DNA from: Thermoplasmata archaeon
GTDB lineage: Archaea; Thermoplasmatota; Thermoplasmata; UBA10834
Reading direction: 5' to 3'
DNA length: 64,000 bases
Assembly: GCA_029864565.1 (NCBI GenBank)
Contig: JAOTTD010000003.1
Coordinates: 1 to 64,000, forward strand
Shown here: piece after piece, positions 62,163 through 64,000 of the stretch
Layout: each line of letters opens with the position of its first letter
Numbering within the stretch: position 1 is the stretch's first letter
Translations under genes and position numbers: made by a program
The notes under the pieces: model-generated
Database searches by the model: none
Told to the model about the DNA's origin: nothing
What the model saw: the letters and a program-made list of their open reading frames with translations, nothing else

Positions 62163-63434
62163 TTGAGTGGCAGAACAGTTGCTGAGAAGATACTCGGGAG
62201 AGCTGCTGGCAAACCTGGTGCCAAGGCTGGCGACGTCCTCGAGGTAACGCCCGATGTCGTCATGTCCCACGAGAACACGTTCTTGGTGGACAAGGCCTTC
62301 GAACAGTTCGACCTCGAGAGACCTTGGGCCCCCGACAAAGTCGTTGTTGTTCTGGACCATCGCTCTCCCGCCAATACCGTTCAGACTGCGAACGCCCACG
62401 CACGGATCAGAGAAATCGTGCGCAGGATGGGCATCGAGAGGTTCTACGACGTTGGAGAAGGTGTCTGCCATCAGTTGCTGGTCGAGAAGAAGCTGGTGAG
62501 ACCCGGACAGCTCGTGCTCGGAGCGGATTCCCATACCACCACGGTCGGGGCTGTCGGAGCCTTCGGCGCTGGCATCGGAGCGACCGAGATGGCTGGTATA
62601 TGGGCGACAGGTGAGACCTGGCTCAAAGTGCCGGAGACGATCAAAATCACGATGACCGGCCATTTAGAGAGGGCGGTCTTCCCAAAGGACATCGCACTGT
62701 ACCTGGCCTCCAGGCTGGGGCCGTCGGGAGCGGATTACATGTGCATGGAGTTCAGCGGGATATTCTTGTTCGACATATCGATATCCGGTAGGATGGTACT
62801 ATGCAATATGGCCGCGGAGATGGGCGCGAAGGCGGCGATCGCACCGGCGGACTCGACATTTGGGGCATGGTCGCCTGAATGCGCTTCACTAAACAGCGGT
62901 GCATGCACATCTGACCCTGATGCGAGCTATCACGATATCATCGAACTGGTCGCTGAGGACATATCCCCCATGGTTTCAGGGCCTGACAGGGTTGAGTCAG
63001 GGCGGGGAGTCGAAGAATTCGAGGATATCGAGGTCGACCAGGCTTTCATCGGAACATGCACGAACGGACGGCTTGAGGATCTGATTGCGGCATCATGGGT
63101 CTTGAAGGGCAACAAGGTAGCGACGGGCACGAGGCTATTGGTGGCTCCGGCATCGAAATCGGTGCTGTCTGATGCACTGAGCATGGGGGTCATTCAGACA
63201 ATCCTGGAGGCGGGAGGGACGATATTGCCCCCTGGTTGTGGCCCCTGCCTTGGTGCACATGAAGGAGTCCTCGCATCGGGAGAGGTTTGCATATCATCGA
63301 GCAACAGAAACTTCAAGGGCAGGATGGGTTCCGAGGATGCCAAGATATTCCTGGCGAGCCCTGCGACCGTCGCTGCTAGCGCAGTCAAGGGTAGGATCGA
63401 AGATCCGAGGAGGTGGTTGAATGTTGACCTGTGA
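62163..63434 (+). CDS. leuC: 3-isopropylmalate/homoaconitate-type dehydratase large subunit (TTG start)
   Basis: LGADSHTTTVGAVGAFGAGIGATEMAG, FIGTCTNGRLEDL, LPPGCGPCLGAHEGVL. Confidence 0.92.
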   Translation: MSGRTVAEKILGRAAGKPGAKAGDVLEVTPDVVMSHENTFLVDKAFEQFDLERPWAPDKVVVVLDHRSPANTVQTANAHARIREIVRRMGIERFYDVGEGVCHQLLVEKKLVRPGQLVLGADSHTTTVGAVGAFGAGIGATEMAGIWATGETWLKVPETIKITMTGHLERAVFPKDIALYLASRLGPSGADYMCMEFSGIFLFDISISGRMVLCNMAAEMGAKAAIAPADSTFGAWSPECASLNSGACTSDPDASYHDIIELVAEDISPMVSGPDRVESGRGVEEFEDIEVDQAFIGTCTNGRLEDLIAASWVLKGNKVATGTRLLVAPASKSVLSDALSMGVIQTILEAGGTILPPGCGPCLGAHEGVLASGEVCISSSNRNFKGRMGSEDAKIFLASPATVAASAVKGRIEDPRRWLNVDL

Positions 63435-63927
63435 AGGCCGAGTGTGGAAGTTCGGAGACGATGTCAACACGGATCTGATAATTCCCGGAAGATATCTCGA
63501 CAATTATGATCCCGACCATTTGGCGAAGCACGCGATGGAGGGTATCAGTAAGGACTTTGCCTCTGAGGCATCGCCAGGCGACGTGATTGTAGCTGGAAGT
63601 AACTTCGGATGCGGGTCAAGTAGGGAACAAGCTGTTGTCGCGCTCCGCGGACACGGCGTCAAGGCAATCGTGGCAGTGTCCTTCGCCAGGATATTCTACA
63701 GGAATGCGATTAACCTGGGGATGCATGTGTATCAGTCGCCCGAGGCACATAGTATGTTTGCCGATGGAGACGTGATCTCACTCGATTCGGAAAAGAACCG
63801 GTTGCGCTCCGTGGACGGATCGAGAGAGGTTATGCTGGCAGATATGCCAACCCGTCCAAGGGAGATAGTAGATAGCGGCGGTTTGATACCTTATGTGAAG
63901 CACATCATGCTCGAGAGGAAGGTCTGA
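63421..63927 (+). CDS. leuD: 3-isopropylmalate/homoaconitate-type dehydratase small subunit
   Basis: GDDVNTDLIIPGRYL, AGSNFGCGSSREQAVVALRGHGVKAIVAVSFARIFYRNAINLG. Confidence 0.94.
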   Translation: MLTCEGRVWKFGDDVNTDLIIPGRYLDNYDPDHLAKHAMEGISKDFASEASPGDVIVAGSNFGCGSSREQAVVALRGHGVKAIVAVSFARIFYRNAINLGMHVYQSPEAHSMFADGDVISLDSEKNRLRSVDGSREVMLADMPTRPREIVDSGGLIPYVKHIMLERKV

Positions 63928-64000
63928 ATCGCGCATTAGACCTCATCAAGACTCAGCATGGTATCCGTCGCCAATTCCCTCTAAGCAATTCTGTCGCTTT

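Overview
Archaeal chromosomal window, most likely Thermoplasmata-like (high GC, undivided rpoB, split rpoA1/rpoA2, GatDE, FtsZ, ThyX, encoded CCA on one tRNA). It is dense with housekeeping genes: an RNA polymerase operon (rpoH-rpoB-rpoA1-rpoA2-rpl30e-nusA-like), tRNA processing (truA, gatDE), nucleotide synthesis (pyrF, purD, thyX), rqcH, ftsZ, an iron regulon (feoB + DtxR/FeoA), a TroA-type metal ABC operon containing an FmdE gene, indolepyruvate oxidoreductase (iorAB) and leuCD. I found no CRISPR array, IS element, prophage or rRNA. The strongest unusual observations are: (1) a tRNA-Lys(TTT) gene at 8800-8946 interrupted by two short non-canonical introns, one in the D-loop (40 nt) and one in the T-loop (30 nt), each foldable into a bulge-helix-bulge (BHB)-like motif whose predicted cuts restore a normal tRNA; (2) a 2194-aa STT3/AglB oligosaccharyltransferase carrying about eleven carboxypeptidase-regulatory-like beta modules, two NEW3-like modules and a C-terminal TM anchor, overlapping a CARDB-like membrane protein gene; (3) a Cys-cluster HTH regulator divergent from the metal ABC/FmdE operon, with a perfect 7-3-7 inverted repeat next to the operon's TATA box; (4) three decayed genes (zinc-ribbon protein, MBL-fold hydrolase, CoA-transferase-like); (5) a small zinc-ribbon gene absent from the ORF track. 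Family assignments come from recognised motifs only; no searches were run.
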